DNA from: Lasiosphaeria ovina
Taxonomy: Eukaryota; Ascomycota; Sordariomycetes; Sordariales; Lasiosphaeriaceae
Assembly: GCA_033439765.1 (NCBI GenBank)
Contig: JAULSN010000001.1
Span: 620,001 to 684,000, forward strand
Length of the DNA: 64,000 bases
Direction: 5' to 3'
In this document: piece by piece, positions 21,305 through 31,145 of the stretch
How the letters are laid out: each line of letters starts with the position of its first letter
Position numbering within the stretch: the stretch's first letter is position 1
Made by a program: the position numbers and the translations under genes
Notes under the pieces: model-generated
What the model saw: only the letters and a program-made list of their open reading frames with translations
What the model was told of the DNA's origin: nothing
Databases searched by the model: none

Positions 21305-22332
21305 AGGCCTTTAACGAGGTCTTTAGACATTATTACATGCATGTTGATGCAATCTATAGGCATTTGCATGCCTCGGATTGCAGAGTGGACGGAAATCCAG
21401 GGTAATTCCATTGTCTTGTTTGCCGCTATTGTACAAAGAATCCACCCTCTCCTCCCCCGGCATTCCTCGCTCGCTCGTCGTGCCCGCACCCATACCAGAC
21501 CACCAGTCCGCCAATTATCTCATTATTAAATGTACGCGGCCAGGCCGGCCCTGTGCCTCAAATCTCCGTGCACATCTCCACGTCGTGGCCCCTAATGCCG
21601 CAATAGCCGCAGGAGACATCGGGCAAAGGGCCGCCAGGGGGCGGGTTGGCGGCGAGGGCCACTGGGACCATGGGTGCCTTGGGGGCAGCCTCTGAATAGT
21701 CGGTAGCGCGGGTGGCAATCTTTTTCTGGGGCATTCTTGGTAGTCTGCCCCTAGATTTCCGCTGAAAGTATTCTCGAGCCTCGGCCCTGGGCACTTGCTG
21801 AATGGATACGTAATACTTGGCCGAGCCGACCTGGTTGACCTTGTCGACGACCGAGTGCTTCAGGGCCGTACCTTGGGAATTGGCTGGGCCCGGCGGAGCG
21901 ATTGAGCGCGAGCCCGTCCCTGGGCACACTAATGAGGTCCAGCCGCTGGGCGGCCTGCGTGCCCGATGCGAGGTCTACCGGAACCACGGGCTCGGGGGCA
22001 GCGCCGGGGGCGTCGACAGCGGGCACTTTCCCAATACTTACGTCGAAATTATCAAGGCTGGGGTAGTTCATCTCGTTTTCGAGGACCGAGTGTAACAACC
22101 GCGTGCCCGATGCAAAGTCTCGGCCGGCTGTCAGGGCGAGCTTGTCGGTGTCCTTTGTTCTCGGCGGCTGTAGGGCGGCGAGCTCCGCCTCGACTGGCGT
22201 GTCGGAATCTTGTACCATTCCCGACAATGGAGTTGCCCTGGATTTCCGTCCGCTATGCAATTCGAAGCATGCAAATGCCTACGCATTGCATCGGCATGTA
22301 TACAATGATGTCCGACGGCCTCTTCGTTGGAC
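21305..22332. mobile_element. ~1-kb element with 111-bp inverted ends
   Basis: 21305-21415 and 22222-22332 are inverted copies (shared GACAATGG, CCCTGGATTTCCGTCC, GCATGCAAATGCCTA). Differences are largely G/A and C/T, with the left arm more AT-rich, as RIP would leave it. The interior is minus-strand remnant coding sequence ending in a zinc knuckle. No transposase is readable, so this may be a non-autonomous element or a captured gene flanked by inverted repeats. Confidence 0.6.
21558..22221 (-). pseudogene. Zinc-knuckle (CCHC) protein remnant inside the inverted-repeat element
   Basis: Two frames, 21751-22260 and 21558-21929, together read as one degenerate protein: KLALTAGRDFASGTRLLHSV..., then ALKHSVVDKVNQVGSAKYYV and a C-terminal CGYCGIRGHDVEMC, which fits the C-x2-C-x4-H-x4-C zinc knuckle of Gag-like nucleic-acid binding proteins. 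The stretches HSVLENEMNY..VSIGKVP and HSVVDKVNQV..VSIQQVP look like internal repeats. A frameshift near 21900 and the absence of a start ATG argue for a relic. Retroelement origin is an inference from the knuckle only. Confidence 0.5.
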
Positions 22333-22615
22333 CAGCCCTCTCCTTGTTTTGGCCCTCCCCGGCTCTGTCCTAGGGGATGTAGCTCGGGTAACTGCTCTGC
22401 GGCCTTGGCAATCTCCATCAAGTGCTTCTCCCGCCGCCTAGCACCAGTCCTCGAGGGCGAAATTTAGTTTGGGTAGGCGTTACTTTGACGCCGTGCTGGC
22501 ACGGTGAGGTTGGATGCGATGGTTTGAGGTTCGAGATGGATGAGGATGGCGTCGGGAATCCCCTCGTTTCGTGTCGGTCGGCCGCGACGGTGCCAATAAT
22601 GTGGGCCCTCGCCGA
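22333..22615. other. Intergenic, nothing recognised
   Basis: Short spacer between the inverted-repeat element and the weak ORF that follows. Confidence 0.35.
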
Positions 22616-23179
22616 CTAGGTAGCACCCAGTAGATGCAACTCGCGTGAAGCTCCCTTACAAGTCAGATAATGCGAGAGAGGCGCTACGCCGAGGCAGCGG
22701 TTGGCTGGATGAGGGTTGATTGGAGTTGAAATGGAAGAGTGTAAAAAGGTAGCCTGGGCTTGTCTGTGGCCTACTGTTCTCCTCCCTCCAACCAAGGTAG
22801 CTCGCCTAGTGGCGGTATGGAGCTCTTGCCATACGATCTGCGAGTTCCGTGGCGATGATATATCTAGACTAGCTTTCGCTGCGGGGGCCCACGAATTTGC
22901 CAGGTACTGCCACCGAGGACGCCGGGAAAGGACGGCCGGGAAGATAGCGCGTCTAGATCGCCGGTCCATAGCCCAGTTAATATAGTTTATACTAAGGGCG
23001 TTCTTGAAGCGACCGCTATCGTGTATTAACCCGAGGATCTGGTGCTGGTAGGTTCGTACTGTAGCCGCCAAGACTGCGGGGTCCGCCATCGTCGGGCAGG
23101 CCTCAGCAACGGCGGCAAAAGCCACGCCGCGGCGATCTTTCATTACCCTCTCCAGGGTCTCACCATCGTCGGGGGTCAT
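22616..23179 (-). CDS. Hypothetical ORF, weakly supported (187 aa)
   Basis: Frame from an ATG at 23179 (MTPDDGETLERV) to 22616. It stays open upstream to 23434 without another ATG. Residues 1-95 are soluble and helical-looking (e.g. AFAAVAEACPTMADPAVLAA, NALSINYINWAMDRRSRRA); the C-terminal third is His/Arg/Pro-rich and less protein-like. It could be one exon of a spliced gene or a decayed fragment in this transposon-rich stretch. No family recognised. Confidence 0.35.
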   Translation of the reverse strand: MTPDDGETLERVMKDRRGVAFAAVAEACPTMADPAVLAATVRTYQHQILGLIHDSGRFKNALSINYINWAMDRRSRRAIFPAVLSRRPRWQYLANSWAPAAKASLDISSPRNSQIVWQELHTATRRATLVGGRRTVGHRQAQATFLHSSISTPINPHPANRCLGVAPLSHYLTCKGASRELHLLGAT

Positions 23180-23874
23180 TTCAGTCGTGATTGCTGTTGC
23201 CACTTGGTTAGCAGTGCCAAGCAGTAGTGACAGAATTCGAACTAAGAAATACCTGAACGGATCGTAGAGTAAGGCGTACCCGAGAACAACGGTAAAATGG
23301 CTGGTGTTGGAGGTGTGGCGCCTTACGAAGGTAGGGAAGTCAAAGGTTGAAGGCAGGAACGAATGCGGATTCAAAGTTAAGGAAGGAAAAAGACAGGAGG
23401 CTATCGCGACGTAGGAGGCAGGCGCACGGACCACACTCTAAATACAGTACAGCCAATAGAATCCTGTCACGGTGCCGAGATAGGAAGGCACAGCAATCGT
23501 GAAGTTGCTTAGGCGATGGCATTCACGGCGAACGAGCGGCGGTGTAGGGTGAGAAGGTATAACGACGTAATAGGAAGGAACGGGAATACGTACCCTCACT
23601 CCCGAGTAAGATCTGGCCAATCCATGGCAACTATATGTGCGCCCAACACAGATAATCACTAGGTAAAGAAATCGGAAACTATCCGCCACCAGAGCCAGCG
23701 CCAAGCTTTTGCGGTCGTCGTACTCTTTACAATAAAGAACAGCACAATAACCAGACGACGTGCTAAGTAAAGGTCACGACACCCAAAGCGATGCCCGCGG
23801 CACCCCGCAATAGCAAAAGAGGGAACGGCGGCAACTGCGATCGCTGCGCGACGGCGTATTAATAGGTAAACGTA
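23180..23874. other. Intergenic, no supported gene
   Basis: Short frames on both strands without motifs; 5' flank of the 22616-23179 ORF. Confidence 0.35.
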
Positions 23875-23955
23875 TGACTCAGGAGTGGGGTAGATGACTC
23901 AGGGTGGATGACTCAGGGCGGATGATAGGGCGGATGACTCAGGGCAGGTGACTCG
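23875..23955. promoter_or_regulatory. Cluster of four TGACTCA (CPC1/Gcn4-type) sites in a short tandem repeat
   Basis: Perfect TGACTCA at 23875, 23895, 23909 and 23935, plus TGACTCG at 23949, within units of the type GGGCGGATGACTCA. TGACTCA is the consensus for Gcn4/CPC1 bZIP activators of amino-acid biosynthesis and for other AP-1-like factors. Four copies in 67 bp is far above chance, but they may simply come from minisatellite expansion. No clear target gene lies next to it. Confidence 0.5.
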
Positions 23956-24001
23956 GGACAAGAGCAATGGCGGTATTGGAAGGACACACATCGAACCCCA
24001 G

Positions 24002-24290
24002 CAAGCGGTTGCCAAAATAAAAGAGACTGCGTACTTTACAGGTACTTATTTACAGGCAAATTTTACTAGCCCTGCCAAGTCCCTCTTTGTACTATCACCC
24101 TACCAACCCGTCATCTGGCCCTCGCTAGCTAACACATCCTGCATTCGCACTACCATAGAATCTACATATTTGTTGATTGTCACCTGTGGAAATTGAAATA
24201 ATTGTTAGATATTTATTAGTGGCTGTTAGTGGCTGTAACAGGTGACCTCCACAATCAATTTGGAGTCTCTTTTATTTTGGCAACCGCTTG
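24002..24290. mobile_element. 289-bp MITE with 27-bp perfect TIRs and CCCAG target duplication
   Basis: The 27-bp left end (24002-24028, beginning CAAGCGGTTGCCAAAATAAA) is repeated exactly in inverse orientation at 24264-24290. The element is flanked on both sides by CCCAG (23997-24001 and 24291-24295), a 5-bp target-site duplication. The interior is AT-rich without coding capacity. The TIR length and 5-bp duplication do not point firmly to one superfamily. The perfect ends suggest recent movement or an active partner elsewhere. Confidence 0.85.
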
Positions 24291-24295
24291 CCCAG

Positions 24296-25619
24296 CAACA
24301 TCACACAGCGCCCGCGTCAGCACCCCGAACTTAACTTCCGTCGCAAAAGTCCGTCAACAGCCGCAGTTCAGCACCAAGGCATTGACGCACCAACCAGCCC
24401 AACCCAGCAGTGGGCGGCTGGCGTGTTGCAGCCAAGCCTCGGCAACACTGACCGCTTTCACCGGAATTTGGCCATTGACGGACAGTGACGCCCGACTGGA
24501 ACTCCCACCACATGCTGTCCCAGCCGGTGCTGCGCCGTCACGGGGAACTCGCCTCATATAGTTGGACGGAAAAACGCCGATCGGATCGACGTGGATTACG
24601 AGCTCGAAGACGACGCCAGCAACTTCAGGCTCGCGCCTCAGGATGTTGGGGAGTACCATAATGCGCTGAGGTTTTCGTCCCAGGTCAAGAGCCGAGTGTC
24701 GATGGCCGTAGGCACCGCTTCCTGATTTGTCAGTGAAGGCCGTGCTGCGGACTGCAGCGCATATCCAGAGCGTCTAGAGGGTCTCGCTAGCTTCCCCGGG
24801 CCTGTTTCTTCGTCGTTATACCATGCGGCTCGCATGTGACGCCTCTTTGTCAGTTGGCAACGCTTCTGCAGATCTCAGCCTCGACCGTGTCTCGGTCCGA
24901 GTGCGGTGGCGACGGCATAGTCGACGGCGGCCGGGTTCGGGTATGCTCGAGCGCGGGACTATGTCGGCGAGCGATGATGAGGCCTTGCGACGGAACAGCT
25001 TCCCCGGCCCTCGAAAATGCCAGACTTGAAGTTCTGTTGTCGTTGCCATGCGGCTCGAGGCAACTGCGACGCAACTCCTTGCGAATCGCCAATCGTTGAA
25101 GCTGATCTAGCAGTCCAGCCCACAAAGGCGACAACTGCAGATCTCCGCCTCGTCTGCGTCTCGGGCATCATCTTCTCCCCTTGGCTCTGCCTCTTGGCTC
25201 TGCCTCTTGGCTCTGCTTTATTTCTAGGCACCTCAATCTTTCGACCGCTGGACTAGTATTCCCCTCTTACTTCTCCTTCCACGATCCCTTTCGAAATACC
25301 ACAAAGGCTCCAGGTATCTCAAAGATTGGGATAACACATGGTCCCAGACGTTCGGCGATACTGGCGTACTTTTCACTTCTCTGCCCTCTCTTTCTGGCCA
25401 CCTCGTGACGGGGATGAGTGACCTGGTAAAAGGGGGTTGCTTAGACACGGCCAAAAGGGATATGCCCCTCACCTATTGTAATCTTTGTTTTCTTTCTTTG
25501 CCGAACACCTTATATAAGGTGGCTGGCCATATCTATGGGGTTCCGTTGACGGGTTGCATTGAGCCAGAGGCTGTACGCAAGAAGGCAAACGAGTACTGCG
25601 GATTACTCCTAAATCTTGT
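24296..25619. other. Intergenic, 1.3 kb, no supported gene
   Basis: Short overlapping frames only. CTGCAGATCTC followed by GCCTCG occurs twice (about 24869 and 25136) and CATGCGGCTCG twice (24821 and 25047), suggesting a small local duplication. No domain seen. Confidence 0.4.
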
Positions 25620-26022
25620 CTAGAATCCAACATTGCGTCGTCGTCTGTGCCTCGTCCCGCGACCTAGCCGCTTTCTGCGCGGCAATCAAGAAGTCGGCCA
25701 TCGACGACAAGCCCGCATTTGGCATTGTGTCTGTGGACGTCACAAAGCTTGCGGATGCCGCTACAGGATGGTTTAAATCGCCACCCTTGACATCGCCACC
25801 TTCATACCACCGTAGTATTTGGTGTGGAGGACGCAGAGCAAGGCGTGCACATGTACAGAAGATTCAAGCCAGGCAAGTGGGACCATGTAAATGCCGAACT
25901 ATTCTATCAACATGCTACCAATGTCCACGGCCTCGTTCAAGTGCAGGAATCCGCAATATTCAACAATTGCGATTCGCGGAGCTACCAACGTCGCCACTTG
26001 TGCACGGAGTGCTCTGCCCGCC
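25620..26022 (+). pseudogene. ORF remnant of unknown family in two frames
   Basis: 25624-25790 reads CVVVCASSRDLAAFCAAIKK, continuing to VSVDVTKLADAATGWFKS. The following sense is in a different frame (about 25797-25990: HTTVVFGVEDAEQGVHMY, KPGKWDHVNAELFYQHATNV). Both pieces look like genuine protein, so this is either a spliced gene whose intron I could not place or a frameshifted relic. It runs into GC-core repeat copy 6 at its 3' side, which suggests truncation by the repeat. Confidence 0.35.
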
Positions 26023-26079
26023 CTTTCGAGCGCAGCGAGCAGCCCGCCGCAGGCGCCCCCGGAGGGCCGCCGGAGGCAA
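26023..26079 (+). repeat. GC-core dispersed repeat, core only (copy 6)
   Basis: TTCGAGCGCAGCGAGCAGCC, then CGCCGCAGGCGCCCCCGGAG and GGCCGCCGGAGGCA. It is the central module alone, without the 5' module or the terminal palindrome. Confidence 0.8.
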
Positions 26080-26535
26080 AGTAGACGAGAAGCTGCCAAG
26101 TAAACACGCGAACAGGTCCCCCACCGTGGTTGGTGACTGTGCGCAGAGTCGAGGAACGAGAGGTTCCGTTCGATACCAAATCCGACTCGGGAGACCTAGA
26201 CTTGAGGGATACATAGAGACAAGCCGTTGGGATGGTTCCACCTTGCGGTCGTGTTGAAATAGCGAATCTAGAAGAAATCCAGGGACAGGAAGCCTGGTGA
26301 GGCGATAGTCATGGGTTACAGTCGAACGTCGTCAATGTAAACTCGGCTCCACTATCCAGACACCTTGCAGCCGGCTAATTACCGACGCCTGTCGTTAGCC
26401 CGGCTGCGGGGTAGCTGCGCCTCGAATGACGGAATCGCGGCTGTCCGGCTTCGGAGGCGCACGGGATAGACAACGACATCCCGAGCTCCAGCCTGAGACT
26501 CACCACAGCAGTCACCACAGCAGAGCGAGAGCAGC
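26080..26535. other. Intergenic, presumed promoter of the hydroxyacid dehydrogenase
   Basis: No coding sense. A CACCACAGCAGTCACCACAG run lies at about 26500, just before the start codon at 26536. Confidence 0.4.
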
Positions 26536-27657
26536 ATGGCGCGGGCCACGAAAATCGCAGTCCTCGACGACTACCAGGGGTTCTCGGAGCCCAAGTTCAA
26601 GGCTCTGGACGCTGCCAAGTACGAGGTCACGTTCATCAAGGACACGCTGCGGCCGTACAGCCACGCGGAGACGTCGCAAGATGTCAGAGACGAACTCGTC
26701 ACGCGGCTCTCGCCCTTCGCCATCATCTGTAAGCACGCCGCCCACTCACTATGTAATCAAAGCTGACCGGCAGCCACCATGCGGGAACGCACGCCGTTCC
26801 CCCGGGACCTGATTGCGCGGCTGCCGAACCTCAAGCTGCTGCTCACGACGGGCAACCGCAACCTGGCGCTCGACCTCGACGCCTTCGAGGAGCGGCAGAT
26901 CCCGGTCGCCGGCGCCGTGGACAGAGCGCACGCAGGGTCGGTCGGGTCGGTCAGCACCACCGAGCATTGCGTAGCCATGATCCTGGCAGCGGCGCGGAAC
27001 ATCGCTCAGGACGACCACGCGGTCAAGTCTGGGGGCTGGCAGGCTGCGGCGGCCGTGGGGCTGCGGGGCAAGACGTTCGGCACCGTCGGGCTCGGGCGGC
27101 TGGGCGCGGCCGTGGCCAAGATCATGCGTCTCGCGTTTGGCATGCGCGTGGTGGCGTGGAGCCCGAACCTGACGCAGGAGGCGGCTGACGAGAAGGCACG
27201 GGCTGCCGGGTTCGCGGCCGACGGCGAGGGCGGCAAGACGTTCAGGGCGGTCGGCAAGGAGGAGCTGTTCCGGACGGCCGACGTGCTCAGCGTCCACGTC
27301 GTCCTGTCGGAGCGCTCGCGGGGCGGCATCTCGGGTGCGGACCTGTCGCTGATGAAGGCCACGTCGATTTTCGTCAACACGTCGCGGGGGCCGCTGGTGG
27401 TCGAGGAGGACCTGCTGGGGGTGTTGGAGAGGGGTCGGATCCGGGCGGCGGCGCTGGACGTGTTCGAGCTGGAGCCGCTGCCGCTGGAGAGCAAGTGGCG
27501 GACGACGAAGTGGGGGGAGGACGGGCGGAGCAGCGTGCTCCTGACGCCGCACATGGGGTACGTCGAGGAGTCGACGCTGGAGGGGTGGTACGAGCAGCAG
27601 GTCGAGAACATCCAGCGCTGGGAGAGGGGCGAGCCGCTGGTTCAGCGCCTGTGCTGA
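26536..27657 (+). CDS. D-isomer-specific 2-hydroxyacid dehydrogenase (358 aa, 1 intron)
   Basis: Exons 26536-26728 and 26774-27657, with a 45-nt GTAAGC...CAG intron; joining them gives AIISTMRERTPFPRDL, a family hallmark. The protein reduces 2-oxoacids or oxidises D-2-hydroxyacids with NAD(P). The nucleotide-binding motif is VGLGRLG in the central domain. The catalytic Arg is expected in LSERSRGG, the Glu in DVFELEPLP and the His in LTPHMGY, and all are present. SVSTTEHCVAMILAAARNIA is the conserved helix before the Rossmann fold. The length is normal for the fungal glycerate/phosphoglycerate dehydrogenase-like branch. The exact substrate cannot be read from sequence. GC-rich and intact. Confidence 0.92.
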
Positions 27658-28161
27658 GGCCAATGCGGTTACGGCGTGGGCGGTGGCAACGAGTGCAGCT
27701 GGCGTACGGTTGGACAGCAGTACCGGTGCAGTTACCGTATGCTGGGAGGCAGCGTAACGTAACGTACCAGCAGTAATGCAGAGCAGACATCTCGGGCAGG
27801 CGCGACTAGATCAGACGACGCGTGACTGGACTTCCTTGCACGTGCGCACCTTCCTGGCCTGGTTCTTTCTGTGCCTTCCCTAATTCTGAACCCCTCCTCA
27901 CCGATTTCCGCGCGCTCCTGGAACCCCTCCATGAACGGCGTCCTCCGCCTGTCTAGATTGCTCTTCAGGCGTCAGCAGTTTGCGCCCTTTTCACTGCCCA
28001 TCTACCAGCACCTGCCAGCGCCTCTTGTTCTTCGACGCGTCTGTCCTGCGCTGGTCGGCATATCAATCCCGCCTCCACCGCGGCTGCCTTCCCTGGGCCT
28101 CGCGACAGCACTCACAGCATACCCGTAACAGGTGCTCACATCCTTGTGCTCAATCGGCAAC
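27658..28161. other. Intergenic, 0.5 kb, no supported gene
   Basis: The start contains a duplicated GTAACGTAACGTACC string (~27751). The rest is pyrimidine-rich before the next gene, a common fungal promoter feature. Confidence 0.4.
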
Positions 28162-29499
28162 ATGGGCCCCAATCCGCCCATCACAATGGTTCGCTCTCAG
28201 GTGGCCGGGCCGCCCCCCCCCGCGGAGCTCGCGGCGATGAACGATGCGGACGAGTTCCTGAATAGTTTTTTCCCCCAGCATCGTGCAGGAGTGGTGTTCA
28301 GGGCCGAGGGCAATAACGGTACGATCCAGCCTGTCGGCTTCAAAGCTGTGCGTTGCTAACACTGGACAGCTGGCGACCCAGGCCGATCGCACGCCCCGGC
28401 CGGGGCTGGCGCGTCTGTCGCCTCGGCCTTCCCGCGCTATCCGGCCGCGCACAACCCCGTTCGTTCCATGGTCGAGCCGCGCATCGCTCGTCTGGCGCCC
28501 GGCCCGATGCCTGAAGCGGGCACGCCTCAAGAACGGTTCCGAATGTCGGTTCTGGGGGGGGTCCCGTCTGGCACGGGCGGGGTGGCCGTCCACGGCGGCG
28601 GTCGCCTCGCCTATCCGCAGACGAGATTCAACGGCCACCCTGTCCTCTCGGCTGCGGGCCATTTCACGCCTGGCGCTGGCGGCCCGCCGCAGCAGCAGCG
28701 CGTCGTCCCGCAACAGCAGCGCGTCGTCCCGCAACCCGTCCGTCGTGAGCCGCAGCCTCCCAGCGAGGCACAGCATCGTGAGCCGAAGCCTTCCAGTGAG
28801 GCACGGCGTCCTGAGCAGCGCGGAATCCCAAAGGCGGGAAATGTGATGCTTCTGTCTCTGGAGTGTCAGAGACGGAGCTTCAACCCCGAGTGGTTCGAAA
28901 TGACAACCCCGCAGGGATACATTTGCAACGTCAAGCTCCGGGACGTGACGGTCGAGGGAGATAAGGCTCGTTCTTGCCCGACTGCTGCCAAGGGTGCCGT
29001 TGCCGCCAAGGCGCTGGCGATCATCTCGGAATGGCCTGTTCCCGACAGGGGGCACGCTGGTCCTGCCGGCGCCCCTGTCGGCGCCCCAGGTGTAAAGATC
29101 AAGCAGGAGATTCCCCGCGCCCAGCCAGCCATCCCCGGCCACGCTAACACCGCCGCCCGTGGCGCGGACCAGGAGCACGCCAGGCTGCTCGACCAGATCC
29201 AGAACACGGTGGGCATTTCGGTGCCGCCGCACTCGCGAGCCAACGCCGAGGTGGCCAGAGCCTTCCTCGAGGGCTTTGATGCCGGCGCCCGTCTGGCTCG
29301 CCAGGCGGGCATGCGCTCGCGCTCGCCCCCGGGACATCGCGCCCGTTCGCCCCGCGGCCGCTCGCCCCGCGGCCGCTCGCCTGTCCAGCGCCGCGACCGT
29401 TCGCCCTATCGCCACTTCTACTCGGACCACTACAAGCCCAAAGGCCCCGTGCGTCGTGACGACGCCGGCAAGCCCAGCAAGCCCGCGGCGGGGATTTGA
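28162..29499 (+). CDS. RS-tailed protein with a dsRNA-binding-like block (428 aa, 1 intron)
   Basis: Exons 28162-28318 and 28370-29499; the 51-nt intron has a GTACGA donor, a GCTAAC branch site and a GACAG acceptor. The N-terminal ~175 residues are Pro/Ala/Gln-rich with two tandem PQQQRVV repeats. Around residues 225-280, FNPEWFEMTTPQGYICNVKL and, further on, AAKGAVAAKALAII are reminiscent of a double-stranded RNA-binding fold (NPEF...GxxxCxVxL...AKxxAAxxAL), though the basic loop is weak. The C-terminus has RSRSPPGHRARSPRGRSPRG-type SR repeats, typical of splicing or RNA-processing factors. Probably nuclear. The RNA link is inference; I know no named orthologue. Confidence 0.72.
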
Positions 29500-29866
29500 A
29501 GCTGCAGTTGGTGCGTGTTTCTTGCGCTGATGTCTCGACTGTGTTGACCTCGGACTCCGTCAGGCGCCGGAATCAGAGGGCTTGCGGGAGACTTGGTCTT
29601 GCGAGTTGGTACATGGGAATTGTTTATGCCTCGGGGCGAGTGGCCTCGGGTCGGCCGCGGATGGCTGAGGTTACGGTCTACAGTTGGCTGTGGTCCAGCG
29701 GAGGCTGGTTCTACCGAGACTGGGTTCTACTGAGGCGGGGTTATAGCTGTCGTTGTGGGTTTATCGCTGAGGCCCTACAATCTGCAAGTGGGTCTCGGGA
29801 TTGTAAGTTGGCTGTGGTTCTAGCGAGGTGTTCTAGCCGGGTGTTCTAGCCGAGGGGTATTCTAGA
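29500..29866. other. Intergenic with diverged CTAG-rich repeats
   Basis: 3' flank of the RS-tailed gene. From about 29690 loosely repeated GTTCTA(G/C)C-type units lead into the 16-bp minisatellite. Confidence 0.4.
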
Positions 29867-29978
29867 GGCCGTGGGTTGTCTAGGCCGTGGGTTGTCTAGG
29901 CCGTGGGCTGTCTAGGCCGTGGGCTGTCTAGGCCGTGGGCTGTCTAGGCCGTGGGTTGTCTAGGCCGTGGGTTGTCTA
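29867..29978. repeat. 16-bp minisatellite, seven units
   Basis: Unit GGCCGTGGG(T/C)TGTCTA starts at 29867, 29883, 29899, 29915, 29931, 29947 and 29963 with only a T/C alternation between units. It lies between the convergent 3' ends of two genes. Confidence 0.95.
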
Positions 29979-30097
29979 GGCCTCGGAATTTATACCAGAG
30001 CCCCGGGATGTAATTTACACCAAATATCCAGCGAAGCGTCGGACCTGTGAAACGTCGTGAGTGATTGAGCCTCGGGTTCTAGCAGCCTAGGATTCAT

Positions 30098-30258
30098 GTT
30101 CACGCTCGAGACTTGGCAGCTATTCGAGCACTCATTCAAGTTCACGCTCGAGACTTGGCAGCTATCGAGCACTCATTCAAGTTCACGCTCGAGACTTGGC
30201 AGCTATCGAGCACTCATTCAAGTTCACGCTCGAGACTTGGCAGCTATCGAGCACTCGT
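30098..30258. repeat. 41-bp minisatellite, about four units, ending at a stop codon
   Basis: Units start at 30098 (42 bp), 30140, 30181 and 30222, each GTTCACGCTCGAGACTTGGC followed by AGCTATCGAGCACTCATTCA. The array ends a few bases from the stop codon of the SDR gene (30263-30261), so it makes up its 3' untranslated region. Confidence 0.95.
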
Positions 30259-30260
30259 AG

Positions 30261-31145
30261 CTACAGCTTGCTCGGCATCCTCGTGGCGCCATCGAGCCGG
30301 ATCACGACGCCGTTCAGCATGGCGTTTTCGATAACCTGCCTCACCAGCGACGCAAACTCGTCGGGCTTGCCGGCGCGCGCGGGAAACTCCATGGCCTTCT
30401 CCAGCCCCCTCTTCACCTTGTCGGACATGACGGCCGTCATGGCCGAGTCGAACATGCTCGGCGCGATTGTGGCGACGCGGATCCCGAACCGCGACAGGTC
30501 CCGCGCCATGGGCAGCGTCATGGCCGCCACGGCGCCCTTGCTCGCCGCGTACGCGACCTGCCCCATCTGCCCGTCGAACGCGGCCGAGCTGGCGACCATG
30601 ACCACGACGCCGCGCTCGCCGTCGGGGCCGTCGGGCGGCGCGGCAGCCAGCTGGGGGAGCACCTGCCGCACGAGGTCGAGCGTGCCGCGCAGGTTGATGC
30701 CGAGGACGAAGTCGATGGCCTCGATGGCCAGCGGGGCGCCCCTCCTGTCGAGAATCTACACACGTCAGCGCTGCAGGCCAGCCGGCCACGCACACCACGT
30801 ACCAGGCCCGGGCGGCCGACGCCGGCCGCCGGCACGACGCCGCCGAGCGGCTTCCCGGTCTGCCTTGCCCAGCCGGCGAGGTCCTGCACGGCGGCGGCAA
30901 TGCTGGCCGTGTCGGCGACGTCGCAGGCGAAGAAGCGCGCAGAGTCGCCGAGCTGTGCGGCGAGGGCGCGGCCCAGCTCCTCGTTCAGGTCGAGGATGGC
31001 CGCGCCGCCGCCGCGGCTGCAAATGTCCAGCACGCACGCCCGCCCCAGGCCCGAGGCGCTGTGCCGTCAGCTGGTGCTCGTCGCGACGCATGTGATTGGG
31101 TGCTCACCCGCCCGACACGACAAACGTGCGCCCTTGGATCTTCAT
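30261..31145 (-). CDS. Short-chain dehydrogenase/reductase, HSD10-like (262 aa, 2 introns)
   Basis: Exons 31145-31108, 31058-30803 and 30755-30261; introns of 49 and 47 nt keep phase exactly. Exon 1 splits the cofactor motif so that joining gives VVSGGASGLGRA, the TGxxxGxG dinucleotide-binding site. FFACDVAD follows (adenine-ring Asp), then LGINLRGTLDLVRQ, the catalytic Ser in MVASSAAFDG, and YAASK (Tyr and Lys). IENAMLNGVVIRLDGATRM is the usual C-terminal strand. The overall match is to 3-hydroxyacyl-CoA dehydrogenase type 2 (17-beta-HSD10)-like SDRs; the true substrate is uncertain. There is no obvious mitochondrial presequence. Confidence 0.9.

Noticed and set aside
22616..23434. Extension of the weak ORF upstream to 23434
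   Set aside because: The first codon there is GTG and there is no ATG before 23179.
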